64,000 nucleotides of DNA from Streptomyces avidinii (GCF_014650695.1 NZ_BMVL01000002.1:362721-426720), one strand, 5' to 3'. Shown: positions 8,470-17,375, counted from the first letter of the stretch. The notes: generated by a model not told the origin, from the letters alone. Numbers and translations are program-made.

Positions 8470-8925
8470 GTTAGCGGCCGCGTTGAAGACGCCGCAGACG
8501 GTGAAGAACCGGGAGAACGACCGCTTCGAACTGAAGAGCCCCGACCGGCCGGGGGGGGCTGACCGGAAGCATGCGGGGCGGAGCCGCAAGGGCAGTCACT
8601 TCACCACCGCTGCCGGGCCAGGTCTGAACTGTGGTCGCCACTCGAAGCCGTCGCCCCGTACCGTCAGACACTCGCACAGCTCGTCGCGGAAGCGTGATGC
8701 TTCCGCGAACGCCTCCCCTCGAGTAGCTTCCGGCAGCAGCCTCACCTTCACGGCCTTCGTTGTGGTCAGTGCACCTTGGTCGGAGCACATGATCAGGCAA
8801 AGGCCCTCCCGGCGTCGGACGGATTCCCGGGTGAGGGACCACCTTCGACGCCCATTCGAATCGCTGGATGGGGCCGGACCGGCGGGCTGCACTCGTGGCC
8901 CTCAACTGATGCCTGAACGCCGGAA
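8470..8925. repeat. Composite repeat block, copy 1 (matches 17210-17375 and 17758-17925)
   Basis: This block shares long near-identical segments with DNA 9 kb downstream. The part beginning GCGTTGAAGACGCCGCAGAC (about 8478) matches 17219 onward. The part with GGGCCAGGTCTGAACTGTGG (about 8616) matches 17768 onward. The part with GGATTCCCGGGTGAGGGACC (about 8820) matches 17826 onward. In copy 1 the first two segments abut. In copy 2 about 380 bp with a small gene lie between them. It probably represents an old duplicated insertion-element remnant. Confidence 0.65.
8596..8892 (-). pseudogene. Possible transposase N-terminal remnant inside the repeat block
   Basis: The minus-strand frame reads KAVKVRLLPEATRGEAFAEA and then SRFRDELCECLTVRGDGFEW before diverging. 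The SRFR-x-ELYxCLTxRGDALFEL pattern is typical of the start of a large Streptomyces transposase family (NF041680-like), so this is tentatively its first 40-60 codons. Similarity is judged from memory of the family only. The matching fragment in the 17.8-kb copy keeps just LTVRGDAFG and then a stop. Confidence 0.35.
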
Positions 8926-8974
8926 CGAGTGATCACCCGATTACCCAACACCGTCTACGTGCGTGTTCGGCCGA

Positions 8975-10450
8975 TCACGGGGTCGGCCTCGCAGTTCCCC
9001 GAGCCCCTGATGGTGAGACCGTGTAGACCTTCCCGTAGGCCCGGAGGGTTTCGGCCGGGTCGCCGGGGCTGCCTCGCAGGACGGCGTCCAGGAAGGCGAG
9101 GGTGGCTTCGGCGACGACGCGCGGGCTCTCGGTGCGGCCCAGGGTGCCGACGATCGAGGGCACCGGCGGCAGGTAGAGCGGGCCGTCCATGAAGGTGAGG
9201 TGCCCGGCGCCGGGGACGGTGAGCCGGTAACTCGTCGCGGCGCTGTTCTCGAGGGCTTCGGTGAGGCGGGGCAGGTAGCGCGGGTCGGTGTCGGCGGTGA
9301 TCTCCTGGGTGAGCGCGAGCGCCGGCTGCTCGAGGGCGGGCGCGGTGGGGCCGTGGGGGTAGCCGTCCAGGTCGACGACGGCGTCGAACCGGCGATCCTG
9401 CCGGGCCGCCTGCAGGGCGGCGGCACCGCCCAGGGAGTGGCCGGCCACCGCGGCGCGGCCGGTGTCCAGGCGTCCGGTCAGCGGGTCGGCGTTCTCGCCC
9501 CGGTCCAGCCGTTCCAGCTGGGTGAGGACGAAGCCGAGGTCGGCGGCCCGGACGGCGGTCCAGCCCGCCGCCAGTTCCTCGTCCCGGTCCCGGTCCCCGC
9601 TGGAGGCGGTCGTGGCGCGGATCGTGCGGCCGTCTGCGAGGACGACGACGGCGGAGTCGTACGGGTGGTCGAGGGCGGCGACCAGGTAGCCCTGGCTGGC
9701 CAGCTCCTCCGCCCAGGCGGTGTTCTGGGTCCGCACCCCGCCCGACCCCGGGGAGAACAGGACGATCGGAAACCGTTGTTCCCCACCGGCCACCACGGCG
9801 TCGACGACCGCACGGCTGCGAGCCCGCGGGACGCCGTCGACCAGGAAGCCGGGCAGGCCGACACCGCCGGCGAGGGCCTCGGCGACGGTGCGTGCCTCCT
9901 GCTCCGTGCGTCCCAGGTACTGGGCCCGCTGGGTGCCGGCGGGGCTCTTCTGCGCGGGGTACCAGAGCTGGGCCACGACCGTGCGCCGGTCGTCCGGATC
10001 GGCGGTGAAGCTTTCGGGGCGGAGCGGGTCGGTCCACTGCGCCACCCGGGTGCCGACCGCGAAGCCGCCCGACGGCACGGGGAACTCGGGCACGGGGAAG
10101 GCCCAGGCCGCCACCGGGCCCATGGCGATCAGACCGGCGCAGGCCAACGATCCCGGCAGGGCCAGCCACCAGCGGGCCCGCCACGTCGGTCGGCCGGTAC
10201 GGCGTCGCAGCAGGGGCGGGAGGGCGAACGCCGACGCCAGGGCGGCGCCGGCCAGGACCGGCAGCTGCTGCCAGCGGATCCCCACCACGCCCAGCACGGT
10301 CGCGGACGCCACGAGCACCGCCCCCGCCCCGATCGTGACGGGCCGGCGGGCGGCCGGGGGGAGCCAGCGCGCCGCCACCAGCGCGAGGGCACCCAGCAGG
10401 ACGAGGACTTCCGGAAGGGACATCGACAGCCCCGTGATGGTTTCGGTCAC
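8975..10450 (-). CDS. Membrane-anchored alpha/beta hydrolase (PAF-acetylhydrolase/lipase-like)
   Basis: A 491-residue protein with three or four N-terminal membrane helices (about residues 12-120) and a C-terminal alpha/beta-hydrolase domain. That domain contains an oxyanion-type FSPGSGG, the nucleophile elbow GHSLGGAAAL (Ser at about 339) and a C-terminal GAGHLTF histidine. Its arrangement resembles platelet-activating-factor acetylhydrolase-like enzymes of actinomycetes, which hydrolyse ester substrates at the membrane face. GTG 10450 was chosen; ATG 10433 and an upstream start are alternatives. It is divergent from the two-component system at 10746, with a long inverted repeat between them, so it is a likely target of that system (inference). 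Confidence 0.8.
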   Translation of the reverse strand: MTETITGLSMSLPEVLVLLGALALVAARWLPPAARRPVTIGAGAVLVASATVLGVVGIRWQQLPVLAGAALASAFALPPLLRRRTGRPTWRARWWLALPGSLACAGLIAMGPVAAWAFPVPEFPVPSGGFAVGTRVAQWTDPLRPESFTADPDDRRTVVAQLWYPAQKSPAGTQRAQYLGRTEQEARTVAEALAGGVGLPGFLVDGVPRARSRAVVDAVVAGGEQRFPIVLFSPGSGGVRTQNTAWAEELASQGYLVAALDHPYDSAVVVLADGRTIRATTASSGDRDRDEELAAGWTAVRAADLGFVLTQLERLDRGENADPLTGRLDTGRAAVAGHSLGGAAALQAARQDRRFDAVVDLDGYPHGPTAPALEQPALALTQEITADTDPRYLPRLTEALENSAATSYRLTVPGAGHLTFMDGPLYLPPVPSIVGTLGRTESPRVVAEATLAFLDAVLRGSPGDPAETLRAYGKVYTVSPSGARGTARPTP

Positions 10451-10502
10451 CCGGCCATGCTCGGCGCCGGGTCCGCGCCGCCGCATCGGTCCCGGGTCGC
10501 CG

Positions 10503-10561
10503 CCGGTTGCCACTCCGGTCGCAACCCGGGCGGGCCGCGGTGCGACCGGAGTGGCAACCGG
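10503..10561. promoter_or_regulatory. Perfect 21-bp inverted repeat between hydrolase and histidine kinase
   Basis: Positions 10503-10523 are the exact reverse complement of 10541-10561, with a 17-bp spacer; the arms contain GGTTGCCACTCCGGTCGCA. The left arm itself forms GGTTGC-N10-GCAACC with the spacer. It sits in the 295-bp divergent intergenic region, about 50 bp from the hydrolase start and 185 bp from the kinase start. It could be a pair of oppositely oriented response-regulator sites or a hairpin. No other copy was noticed in the window. Confidence 0.6.
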
Positions 10562-10745
10562 TCACGCCCGTCCGGCGGCCGCTCTGCGACCGCGGGAGGT
10601 GGTGGGCCTCCTCCTGCGGTCGTACCCCGGCAGGGTGCGGTCAGACGGTGGGCTCATGCGTGCCGCCGCCCCCGCGGCCTAGGCTCCGGCTGTACGCGGT
10701 GGTGGCCCAGGCCCGGCCGCCACGACGACCGATCGGCGGAGAGGT

Positions 10746-11900
10746 GTGACGGTGCGCCACCAGGACCGGGTACCGCCCCTGGTGTGGGACTCGGTACTGC
10801 CGGCGCTGCTCCTGCTCAACGTCGTGACCACGTACCCGGCCCGGGAGCTGCCGGTGGCGGTGGCGCTCACCGCCGCCCTGGCGCTCCCCCTGCTGTGGCG
10901 GCGCCGGGCTCCGCTCGCGGTGTTCGGCGCCGTGGTGGCCGCGGCCTTCGTCCAGTGGCTGATGGACGTCCAACTGCCCGCGGACATCGCCCTGCTGGTG
11001 GCCCTCTACACGGCGGCCACGCACACAGGCCGGCGCGGCACGCTCCTCGCCGGTGCCGTCGTGGAGGGTGGAGCCGTGCTGGCCTGCCTGCGCTGGGTAC
11101 CGGACGGCGCGTTCCTGACCCCCTTCGTCGCGCTCTCCGCGACGGTCGTCGCCGCCGCCGTCCTCGGGGTGAACGTGCGGACCAGCCGGGCCTACCTCGC
11201 CGCCGTGCAGGAACGGGCCGAACGGCTGGCGCTGCACCAGGAACAGCAGGCACGGCTGGCCGTCGCCGAGGAGCGGGCCCGGATCACCCGCGAGATGCAC
11301 GACATCGTCACCCACAACCTGTCCGTCATGGTCGCGCTCACCGACGCCGCCGTCTACGCCCAGCACAGGTCCCCGGACCGGGCCACCGCCGCGATGCTGC
11401 AGATCTCCGAGACGGGCCGGCAGGCGCTGACCGACATGCGGCGCTCGCTGGGCGTCCTGCGGACCGGCGAGCGGGACGCCGAGCGCCACCCGCCGCCCGG
11501 CATCGCCCAGCTGGAGGCCCTTGCCGACCAGATGGGCGCGGCCGGGCTACCCACCCGCCTGGAGGTCCGCGGCGGCCACACCCACGTCCCCGCCACCGCA
11601 CAACTCACCGTCTACCGTCTGGTGCAGGAAGCCTTGACCAACACCCTCAAGCACACACCCGCCGGCACCCGCGCGACGGTCCTGGTCGAGTGCTCGGCCC
11701 AGGCCGTCGGCGTGGACGTCACCGACAGCGGCTCCCGCCCGGCGCGGCCCGCCGCCGCACCGCCCGGCCACGGCATCCCCGGCATGCGCGAGCGCGCGGC
11801 CGCCTACGGGGGAACACTGCAGGCCGGACCGCTTCCGGGCGGCGGCTGGGGCGTCCGTACCCGACTCCTCCTCAACGGCGGCGGGGCGGCCTCCGCATGA
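10746..11900 (+). CDS. NarL-type two-component sensor histidine kinase
   Basis: A 384-residue membrane kinase. Four or five helices in residues 15-145 form a sensor without an obvious extracellular domain, followed by a coiled-coil linker and the HisKA_3 box EMHDIVTHNLSVMVALTD, with His185 as phospho-acceptor. The HATPase region has LVQEALTNTLKHTP (N box) and GHGIPGMRERAAAYGG (G box). GTG 10746 or GTG 10752 can start it; GGAGAGG lies just upstream and suits the latter better. Its stop overlaps the regulator start (ATGA at 11897-11900), giving translational coupling. The signal is unknown, and regulation of the divergent hydrolase is inferred. Confidence 0.9.
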   Translation: MTVRHQDRVPPLVWDSVLPALLLLNVVTTYPARELPVAVALTAALALPLLWRRRAPLAVFGAVVAAAFVQWLMDVQLPADIALLVALYTAATHTGRRGTLLAGAVVEGGAVLACLRWVPDGAFLTPFVALSATVVAAAVLGVNVRTSRAYLAAVQERAERLALHQEQQARLAVAEERARITREMHDIVTHNLSVMVALTDAAVYAQHRSPDRATAAMLQISETGRQALTDMRRSLGVLRTGERDAERHPPPGIAQLEALADQMGAAGLPTRLEVRGGHTHVPATAQLTVYRLVQEALTNTLKHTPAGTRATVLVECSAQAVGVDVTDSGSRPARPAAAPPGHGIPGMRERAAAYGGTLQAGPLPGGGWGVRTRLLLNGGGAASA

Positions 11901-12559
11901 CGATCCGCATCCTGATCGCCGACGACGAGGCGCTGCTCCGGATGGCCTTCGGCACGGTCCTGGAGGCCCAGCCCGACATGACACCGGTCGGCGAGGCCGC
12001 GGACGGTGCCCAGGCCGTCCGCCTCGCCCGGGAGCTGCGGCCCGATGTCGTCCTCATGGACGTCCGGATGCCCGGGACGGACGGGATCGAGGCGACCCGA
12101 CAGGTCGTCGAGGTCTCCCCGCAGAGCAGAGTGCTGGTCCTGACCACCTTCGACCTGGACGCGTACGCCTTCGCCGGTCTCGCCGCCGGAGCCTCGGGCT
12201 TCCTGCTGAAGAACACCCGGCCCGAGGAGCTGCTCACCGCGATCCGCAACGTCGCGGCGGGCGACGCGGTGCTCTCCCCACGGATCACCCGGCGCCTGCT
12301 GGAGGACTTCCGTCCGCACATGGCCGACGGCGGCGCCGCCGTCCGCGACGAGCGGCTGGACCGGCTGAGCGCCCGTGAGCGCGAGGTGCTCGTCGAGGTC
12401 GGCTGCGGCCTGTCCAACGCCGAGATCGCGGCCGCGCTGTACCTCGCGGAGGCGACCGTGAAGTCCCATCTGGGGCGGATCCTGCACAAGCTCGAACTCC
12501 GCGACCGGATCCAGGCCGTGGTCTTCGCCCACGACAACCGCCTGGTCCGCCCGGCCTGA
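11897..12559 (+). CDS. NarL/FixJ-family response regulator
   Basis: A 220-residue response regulator: receiver domain with DDE acidic pocket (residues 9-11), phospho-acceptor Asp55 in LMDVRMPG, switch Thr and Lys105-type lysine in FLLKNTRPEELL, then a C-terminal LuxR helix-turn-helix (LSAREREVLVEV, NAEIAAALYLAEATVKSH). It is co-translated with the upstream kinase through an ATGA overlap. The DNA target is unknown. The 21-bp inverted repeat upstream of the kinase is the obvious candidate. Confidence 0.92.
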   Translation: MTIRILIADDEALLRMAFGTVLEAQPDMTPVGEAADGAQAVRLARELRPDVVLMDVRMPGTDGIEATRQVVEVSPQSRVLVLTTFDLDAYAFAGLAAGASGFLLKNTRPEELLTAIRNVAAGDAVLSPRITRRLLEDFRPHMADGGAAVRDERLDRLSAREREVLVEVGCGLSNAEIAAALYLAEATVKSHLGRILHKLELRDRIQAVVFAHDNRLVRPA

Positions 12560-12582
12560 GAAAGTGTTGGGTCATCGCGTGA

Positions 12583-12700
12583 TCACTCGTTCTTGAGGTC
12601 GTCGGCGAGGCGGCGGGCTGCTTCGGTCTCGATGGGGCCGCGCGGTTCGATCTCCTCGCCGGCGAGGCGGGCGGCGACGATCGTGCGGCAGCAGTAGGGC
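12583..12700 (-). pseudogene. C-terminal fragment of an unrecognised gene
   Basis: The minus-strand frame ends with EEIEPRGPIETEAARRLADD and then LKNE-stop at 12583. It is preceded by CRTIVAARLAG but has no start or upstream coding sequence beyond about 12700. It looks like the last 35-40 residues of a small protein. The family is not recognised. The remaining bases to 12788 hold nothing evident. Confidence 0.35.
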
Positions 12701-12788
12701 CCCGGGGTTTTACTCCCGGCCTTGCACCTCCGCAGGGGTGGGCCTGGAGTAGTTGTTGACAGTGGTCACCGAGGCGATCGGCTGGGGG

Positions 12789-14189
12789 CTACTCCTGGCC
12801 GGTGCAGGGGTCGCAGCAGGAGGGGGCAGGTTCGACGCAGATGCTGACGGTGTCGGTGTTGTTGGTGGTGTCGGGGTCCCTTTCGTTGCCGGTGGCGGTT
12901 GCGGTGTTGCCGGTCAGGCCGGTTTTGGTGGCTTTGGCGCGCAGGACGAGGGTGGCGGTGGCGCCGGCGGCCAGGTCTCCCACGGCCCACTGCCCGGTGG
13001 CCGGGTCGTAGCTTCCCGAGCCGTCGGCGGACAGGAAGGTGAGACCGTCGGGGAGCTGGTCGGTGACGGTGACGCCGGTGGCGTCGTTGGGGCCGCCGTT
13101 GTGGACGGTGATGCGGTAGGTCACCGTCTGGCCGACGGTGACGGTGGTGGCGTCGGCTGCCTTCGCCACGGTCAGGTCGGCGGCCGGTTTGACCTGCGTG
13201 ACCTGTTCGTTGGAGGTGGACGTCAGGGGCTCCGGCGTGTCGCCGAGCCGGTTCTCGTAGGAGGCGGTGGCGGTGTTGCTGATCTGCTTGCCACCGCTGG
13301 CCCGGTCGATGACGGCCCGGTACTCCACCGTGGTACCTGCCGGCAGGCTCTCGGTGTTGGGCAGGCTGCCCCCTTCCACGGCGGAAGCCCCGTTGCCGAG
13401 ATGGAAGACGACCTTGTTCGCCTGGGCGTCGTAGTACGCCTGGTCGTCTCCTTGCGCATCGCTCTTCGCTCCGGCGTTCGGGCCGTCGACGATGCGCAGG
13501 GAGCCGGGCAGGTACGTCGTGCCCTGCGGGATGACGTCGGTCAGGACGAGGTTCTCGGCCCCGCCGCCGCCTTCGTTCTTGGCGGTGATGCGGTACGTGA
13601 TGGCGTCGCCCACCTCCAGCGGTCCTGCAGGGATGGCGGTCTTGGCGAGCACCACGTAGGGGGCGGTGCCGAAGAAGATGCCGTCCAGGAAGTTGCCGAC
13701 GCTGCGGTTGCCGCCGGCGGCGGTGATGGAGCGGAAGGCGAAGCGCGTCAGCGTCTGGCCTGCCGGGACGGTGTAGGTGCCGGTGTAATAGCCCCAGGCG
13801 GTGTTGCCGTCGGTGAAGCGCCTCTGCTCCGCAGTGGAGCCCGGCGCGCCGATGTCCAGTGCCATGGTGTCGTCTCCCTGGCGGCCGCGGTGGTACAGCC
13901 GCCAGTACAGCTTCGTACCGGGCGTGGTCGGCAGGTCCTGGTAGAGCGTGGAGACCTCATTGGCGTTGAGTTCGGCGAACTGGGCGCCGTCGGCCGCCGG
14001 TACGCCGTTGAAGCCCGAATGCCACAGCTCGATCTTGCGGTCGGAGGCGGTGGTGAGCCAGCCCGGGACCCGCTTGGCCGCCTGCGTCTGTGAGGCGTCC
14101 GGCAGGATTTCCACATCGGTCACGGCGGGCTGTTCGAAGCTGCCGTTGGCCAGGGCGACGCGGAGCGGAGCAGCGGGAGGTGTGGTCAT
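12789..14189 (-). CDS. DUF11 (isopeptide-like) repeat surface protein
   Basis: A 466-residue protein. The N-terminal about 160 residues begin NGSFEQPAV and include WYLWR-type aromatic strands typical of DUF642/carbohydrate-binding jelly rolls. Two DUF11 Ig-like repeats follow, recognised by VGDAITYRITAKNEGGGGAE...LTDVIPQGTTYLPGS and VGQTVTYRITVHNGGPNDAT...VTDQLPDG. The C-terminus ends in a Cys-rich CVEPAPSCCDPCTGQE. No signal peptide, membrane anchor or LPxTG is visible from the ATG at 14189 (MTTPPAAP). It is therefore either exported by a non-classical route or mis-started. The adjacent RTX and lectin-like genes suggest a local set of surface/adhesive proteins (inference). Confidence 0.8.
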   Translation of the reverse strand: MTTPPAAPLRVALANGSFEQPAVTDVEILPDASQTQAAKRVPGWLTTASDRKIELWHSGFNGVPAADGAQFAELNANEVSTLYQDLPTTPGTKLYWRLYHRGRQGDDTMALDIGAPGSTAEQRRFTDGNTAWGYYTGTYTVPAGQTLTRFAFRSITAAGGNRSVGNFLDGIFFGTAPYVVLAKTAIPAGPLEVGDAITYRITAKNEGGGGAENLVLTDVIPQGTTYLPGSLRIVDGPNAGAKSDAQGDDQAYYDAQANKVVFHLGNGASAVEGGSLPNTESLPAGTTVEYRAVIDRASGGKQISNTATASYENRLGDTPEPLTSTSNEQVTQVKPAADLTVAKAADATTVTVGQTVTYRITVHNGGPNDATGVTVTDQLPDGLTFLSADGSGSYDPATGQWAVGDLAAGATATLVLRAKATKTGLTGNTATATGNERDPDTTNNTDTVSICVEPAPSCCDPCTGQE

Positions 14190-14622
14190 GGTTCTTCCCC
14201 TCGAGACGCTTCTGGAATGCGCCGCCGGTCGGCCGCATACTGCGCGCCGTGGCGGAGCCGAGACACCTCGTAGCGCACCGCATTCAAGTGAACACGTAAA
14301 GTGACGAATGGAGGGGTTCGGTCAATCCCGCAAGGCACGTTTACGGAAGCCGCTCCCCCAACCACTCCCCCACGCCCGTCATGGATGAAGCCAAGGCAAA
14401 GCCGCAGCCACCACACACGCCTCCCGACCCCCTCCCGGCCGCCCCGTCATGGCCGAAAGTCCGCGCTGGACCCTTGCCTGCCATCCCTCCTCGGAGTGAA
14501 TCAACCATGGGCGAAGTTGACGTTCCTGGCGCAGCGCCACAGCCGAGCAGGAACGGCGCCAGTAACCGGGGGTTGATGTGACGACGGCTCTCATGACGCG
14601 AAACTGATCACGGGAGTGCGCC
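14190..14622. other. Divergent intergenic region, no gene
   Basis: This 433-bp stretch lies between the DUF11 and lectin-like genes and must hold both promoters. No convincing ORF, operator palindrome or terminator was recognised in it. Confidence 0.4.
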
Positions 14623-14925
14623 ATGTCCATGATTCAGACCGGCAAGGTCGACCTCCGCTCGGACAACGCGATCGAGACCGTGGGAGGCAACACCTCCACC
14701 TTCACCCAGGTCACCTTCCCGACCCCGTTCCCGACGGGGTCCGACGTCATCGTCCTGACCCAGACTCAGACCTTCAACGGCCCGGAGACCCCGGGCATCC
14801 GGATCCACGCCGTGACCGAGAGTGGATTCCTGATCCGCTTCAACGAGGTCAACGTGAACGCCAACACCAGGAGCGACGGCAGGCACACGACGGAAACCGC
14901 GGGCTGGCTGGCCACCACCGTGTGA
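14623..14925 (+). CDS. Small H-type-lectin-like protein
   Basis: A complete 100-residue protein preceded by GGAG about nine bases upstream of ATG 14623. The pattern VTFPTPFPTGSDVIVLTQTQ, then GIRIHAVTESGFLIRFNEV and a terminal ETAGWLATTV, fits the six-strand H-type lectin fold also used in phage tail and actinobacterial small lectins, which bind GalNAc-like sugars. No signal peptide is present. It is followed 43 bp later by a hairpin terminator, so it is probably monocistronic. Ligand and location are unknown. Confidence 0.65.
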   Translation: MSMIQTGKVDLRSDNAIETVGGNTSTFTQVTFPTPFPTGSDVIVLTQTQTFNGPETPGIRIHAVTESGFLIRFNEVNVNANTRSDGRHTTETAGWLATTV

Positions 14926-14967
14926 CGCACCTCAGGTAGGGGCCGTCACTGCCAGCGGCCCTGACCG

Positions 14968-15000
14968 GCTGTCCCGGCGGTGTTCAACCACCGGGACAGC
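14968..15000 (+). terminator. Hairpin terminator after the lectin-like gene
   Basis: GCTGTCCCGG (14968-14977) is exactly complementary to CCGGGACAGC (14991-15000) around a 13-nt loop that can pair further. It lies 43 bp after the stop at 14925. There is no U-tract, as is usual for Streptomyces terminators. Confidence 0.6.
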
Positions 15001-15224
15001 GCGTCGCATGGCCAACAGGCAATGGGACCACCCCCGCGGTACGGACCCGCACCCGCAGGGTTGGCCTCGCCGGTCACCCCGGCTGAGCAGGGGTGCTCAT
15101 CCTCGCATGGCGCCGTGAGGCACTGTCAGGGGCCGGTCGGGCGGAGCCGTATCGGGAAGCCGGGGCAGGCCCGCAAACGGCACCCGCCCGCGACGTACCT
15201 GCGTCCGCTCCGGCGCGAAGCCCC

Positions 15225-15690
15225 CGATACGGCCCTGTTCTCGTTCGACTTCAAACTGAAGCCGAGGCTGAAGAACATCGGCTCCGCGAAGCTGTACCGG
15301 CCGGCCGCCGGGCAGGACGACAACTGGCCGAACCTGGGCCCGGGGTGCTCTCCACCGAGACGATCGACTGGGACCTGATCTCCCAGCAGTACGACCAGAT
15401 CATGAAGTACGCCACCGCCTGCGTCTGGGGACCGCCGAGGCCGAGCAGGTCCTGCGACGGCGACCTGGCCGATGCGGACAAGAAGTCCCAGGAGGATTCC
15501 ATGCTCGCGCTGCACCTGCTCCAGTCCGCGCTGGTGCACGTCAACACGCTGCTGATGCAAGAGGTCCTGGCCGATCCGAAGTGGGCGGACAAGCTCACCG
15601 ACGCGGACCGGCCGGCGCTCTCCCCACGGTTCTGGACCCACGTGAATCCGTACGGACGGTTCGAGCTGGACATGAACAGCTGCCTCGACC
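15225..15690 (+). pseudogene. Tn3-family transposase remnant (frameshifted, internally deleted)
   Basis: One frame reads FSFDFKLKPRLKNIGSAKLY and then RPAAGQDDNWPNLGP. Near 15345 the frame changes to TIDWDLISQQYDQIMKYATA. After a gap it continues with SMLALHLLQSALVHVNTLLM and WTHVNPYGRFELDMN. These are consecutive blocks from the C-terminal third of Tn3-family TnpA proteins (DDE Tnp_Tn3). About 80 residues between KYAT and EDSML are lost and at least one frameshift is present, so it is inactive. No terminal inverted repeats were identified nearby. Confidence 0.7.
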
Positions 15691-15921
15691 TGGACCTGTC
15701 CCTTCGGGCGACGGTGCCCGGCCGCACACCCCGCACGATGAGGCAGCCGCCACCCCAGCGTGACACCCGGACTACCGAACCTTGGCCGGAGTCGTGGTGA
15801 ATCCGCTGCCACCCGGGACGCTGCGGCGTCCCCGGCAACATGCTGACTGGCGCTACAGGCTTCACGGTGCTGCTTGGGGCGATCTTCGCCCACCCGGGGT
15901 CGCGGGGACTCCAGCAATGGC

Positions 15922-16797
15922 CTATTGGATCAGGTCGGTATGCGTGTAGCACGTCGGACAGACGTACAGCTGCAGATGATTTGCATCGGAGACCTGAATC
16001 CCGGGCGGATTCGACACGTTGTCGTCGTCGAGAACGGCGATGGCTTGGTCCTCGTACGGGACCCAACCCCTTCTGTAGTCTCGACATTCGTCCGAGGCGA
16101 TGGTCAGCAGCGGGTTCATCGCGGCGCCACAGTTGATGCAGAACCGGGCGATGGGATCAGTGAGGCCCCACGGTGGCCATCCACCGACCTTCCAGCCGGG
16201 GGCGACGGACAGCTCGTCGGAGTAGAACTCCTCCGGAGCGGCCTCGTAGGAATCATCTATCGCGACGCCGGCCGCCTGCCATGCGCTCCAGTCGCTCAGC
16301 TGCTGTTGCAGCTCCTTGTCCAGCTCCAGAAAGTTGGGGTACTCGGTGACTTGCTCCGGTGCGAGCACGCACGGCTCCGGCGTGTAGCCGTACTGCGCCT
16401 CGGACGGTTTGGGTGGCGAGGGGAGGACGTGGGTGACGTCAGCGGCGGTTCGCCAGAACAGTTCGGTCGGAGGCTTGTGCTCCGGCGGGTGCTCCGAGGG
16501 GCACCACAGCACCTGGAGCAGGTCGGTCCGTCCGGGCGGCCGTAGTTGGGGCACGTCGCGCACGTACAGCTGGGCCACTGGCAGGAGGGGGGAGACCGGA
16601 CCCTCGTGCCACTTGTCGCAGTACAGCCACGGCTGATTGGCAGGCCACAGCAGTGGTCCGCCGATCGAACTTTGGTGCGGTGACGGAGAACCGGGGCGGG
16701 GATGCAGCCGCGTCGCCGGGCGTGCCAGCGGAGCCAGTTGAGGGAAGACCGCAGCCACGTCGAACGGCCGCGGCGGGGTGGTACGGATGACGTTCAC
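15922..16797 (-). CDS. YwqG/DUF1963-like hypothetical protein
   Basis: A 291-residue soluble protein with features of YwqG-like (DUF1963) proteins: IGGPLLWPANQPWLYC at the front, PLLPVAQLYVRDVPQL, TDLLQVLWCPSEHPP, then VLAPEQVTEYP. It also carries two Cys pairs, CINCGAAM and CPTCYTH, which could bind zinc. GTG 16797 was chosen as start; a TTG at 16827 would add ten residues. The biochemical role of the family is unknown. It stands alone between a Tn3 remnant and repeat debris. Confidence 0.7.
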   Translation of the reverse strand: MNVIRTTPPRPFDVAAVFPQLAPLARPATRLHPRPGSPSPHQSSIGGPLLWPANQPWLYCDKWHEGPVSPLLPVAQLYVRDVPQLRPPGRTDLLQVLWCPSEHPPEHKPPTELFWRTAADVTHVLPSPPKPSEAQYGYTPEPCVLAPEQVTEYPNFLELDKELQQQLSDWSAWQAAGVAIDDSYEAAPEEFYSDELSVAPGWKVGGWPPWGLTDPIARFCINCGAAMNPLLTIASDECRDYRRGWVPYEDQAIAVLDDDNVSNPPGIQVSDANHLQLYVCPTCYTHTDLIQ

Positions 16798-16827
16798 AGC
16801 GGCGATACTGCCAGCAGCCTCTGACAA

Positions 16828-17209
16828 TCGGCGTACGACGAGACAGCCGCAGCCCGGCCCTTACCGCGACGGCCGCCACCCGCATCAGCATCGGTACACC
16901 GCTCTGTCGCTCACCAGATCCAGCGCGACCTGCTCCGGGATGAGGCATTGAGTCCTTGTCAAAACGACCGTCCACCAGTCCCAATCCACCAGCACACCGC
17001 CCTCTCCCACGTCCCCTGCCGATGGGCCGGCTGGATCCCGCCTGCGACCCTGCCCCGCCCCAGCACGCACCCACACCCAGAAGGGCCCAACAACCAGCGA
17101 AGTCGGGTATCGGGCGCCGCAACACAGCACTGGCGGAGGCGTGCCGCGGTGGCCGTCTCCGGCGAACGGGCGCGGCAGCGTCTTGGGCGGTCGGTGTCAC
17201 ACAGGCCCG
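16828..17209. other. Intergenic stretch with possible coding debris
   Basis: No gene is supported. The minus strand at about 16885-16980 reads DWWTVVLTRTQCLIPEQVAL and could be the end of a lost gene, but it has no assignable family or start. Confidence 0.3.
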
Positions 17210-17375
17210 GCTCGCGGCCGCGTTGAAGACGCCGCAGACGGTGAAGCACCGGGAGGACGGCCGCTCCGAGCCAAAGAGCCCCAACCCGGCCGGGGGGTGC
17301 GCTGGCCGTGGCCTGCCCGAGCCAGTGGGGGCGGCCGGGAGCATGCGGGGCGGAGCCTCAAGAGCAGCCACTTCA
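17210..17375. repeat. Composite repeat block, copy 2 left part (matches 8470-8612)
   Basis: The segment starting GCGTTGAAGACGCCGCAGAC is nearly identical to that at 8478, and the right end GCATGCGGGGCGGAGCC (about 17342) matches the sequence at 8569. Identity stops abruptly after CACTTCA at about 17374, where copy 2 is interrupted by about 380 bp carrying a promoter, tandem operators and a small membrane ORF. Confidence 0.6.

Noticed and set aside
9200..11870. Very long plus-strand frame running into the response regulator
   Set aside because: It is antisense to the alpha/beta hydrolase and then out of frame with the histidine kinase. Only the last 220 codons (from 11897) are real.
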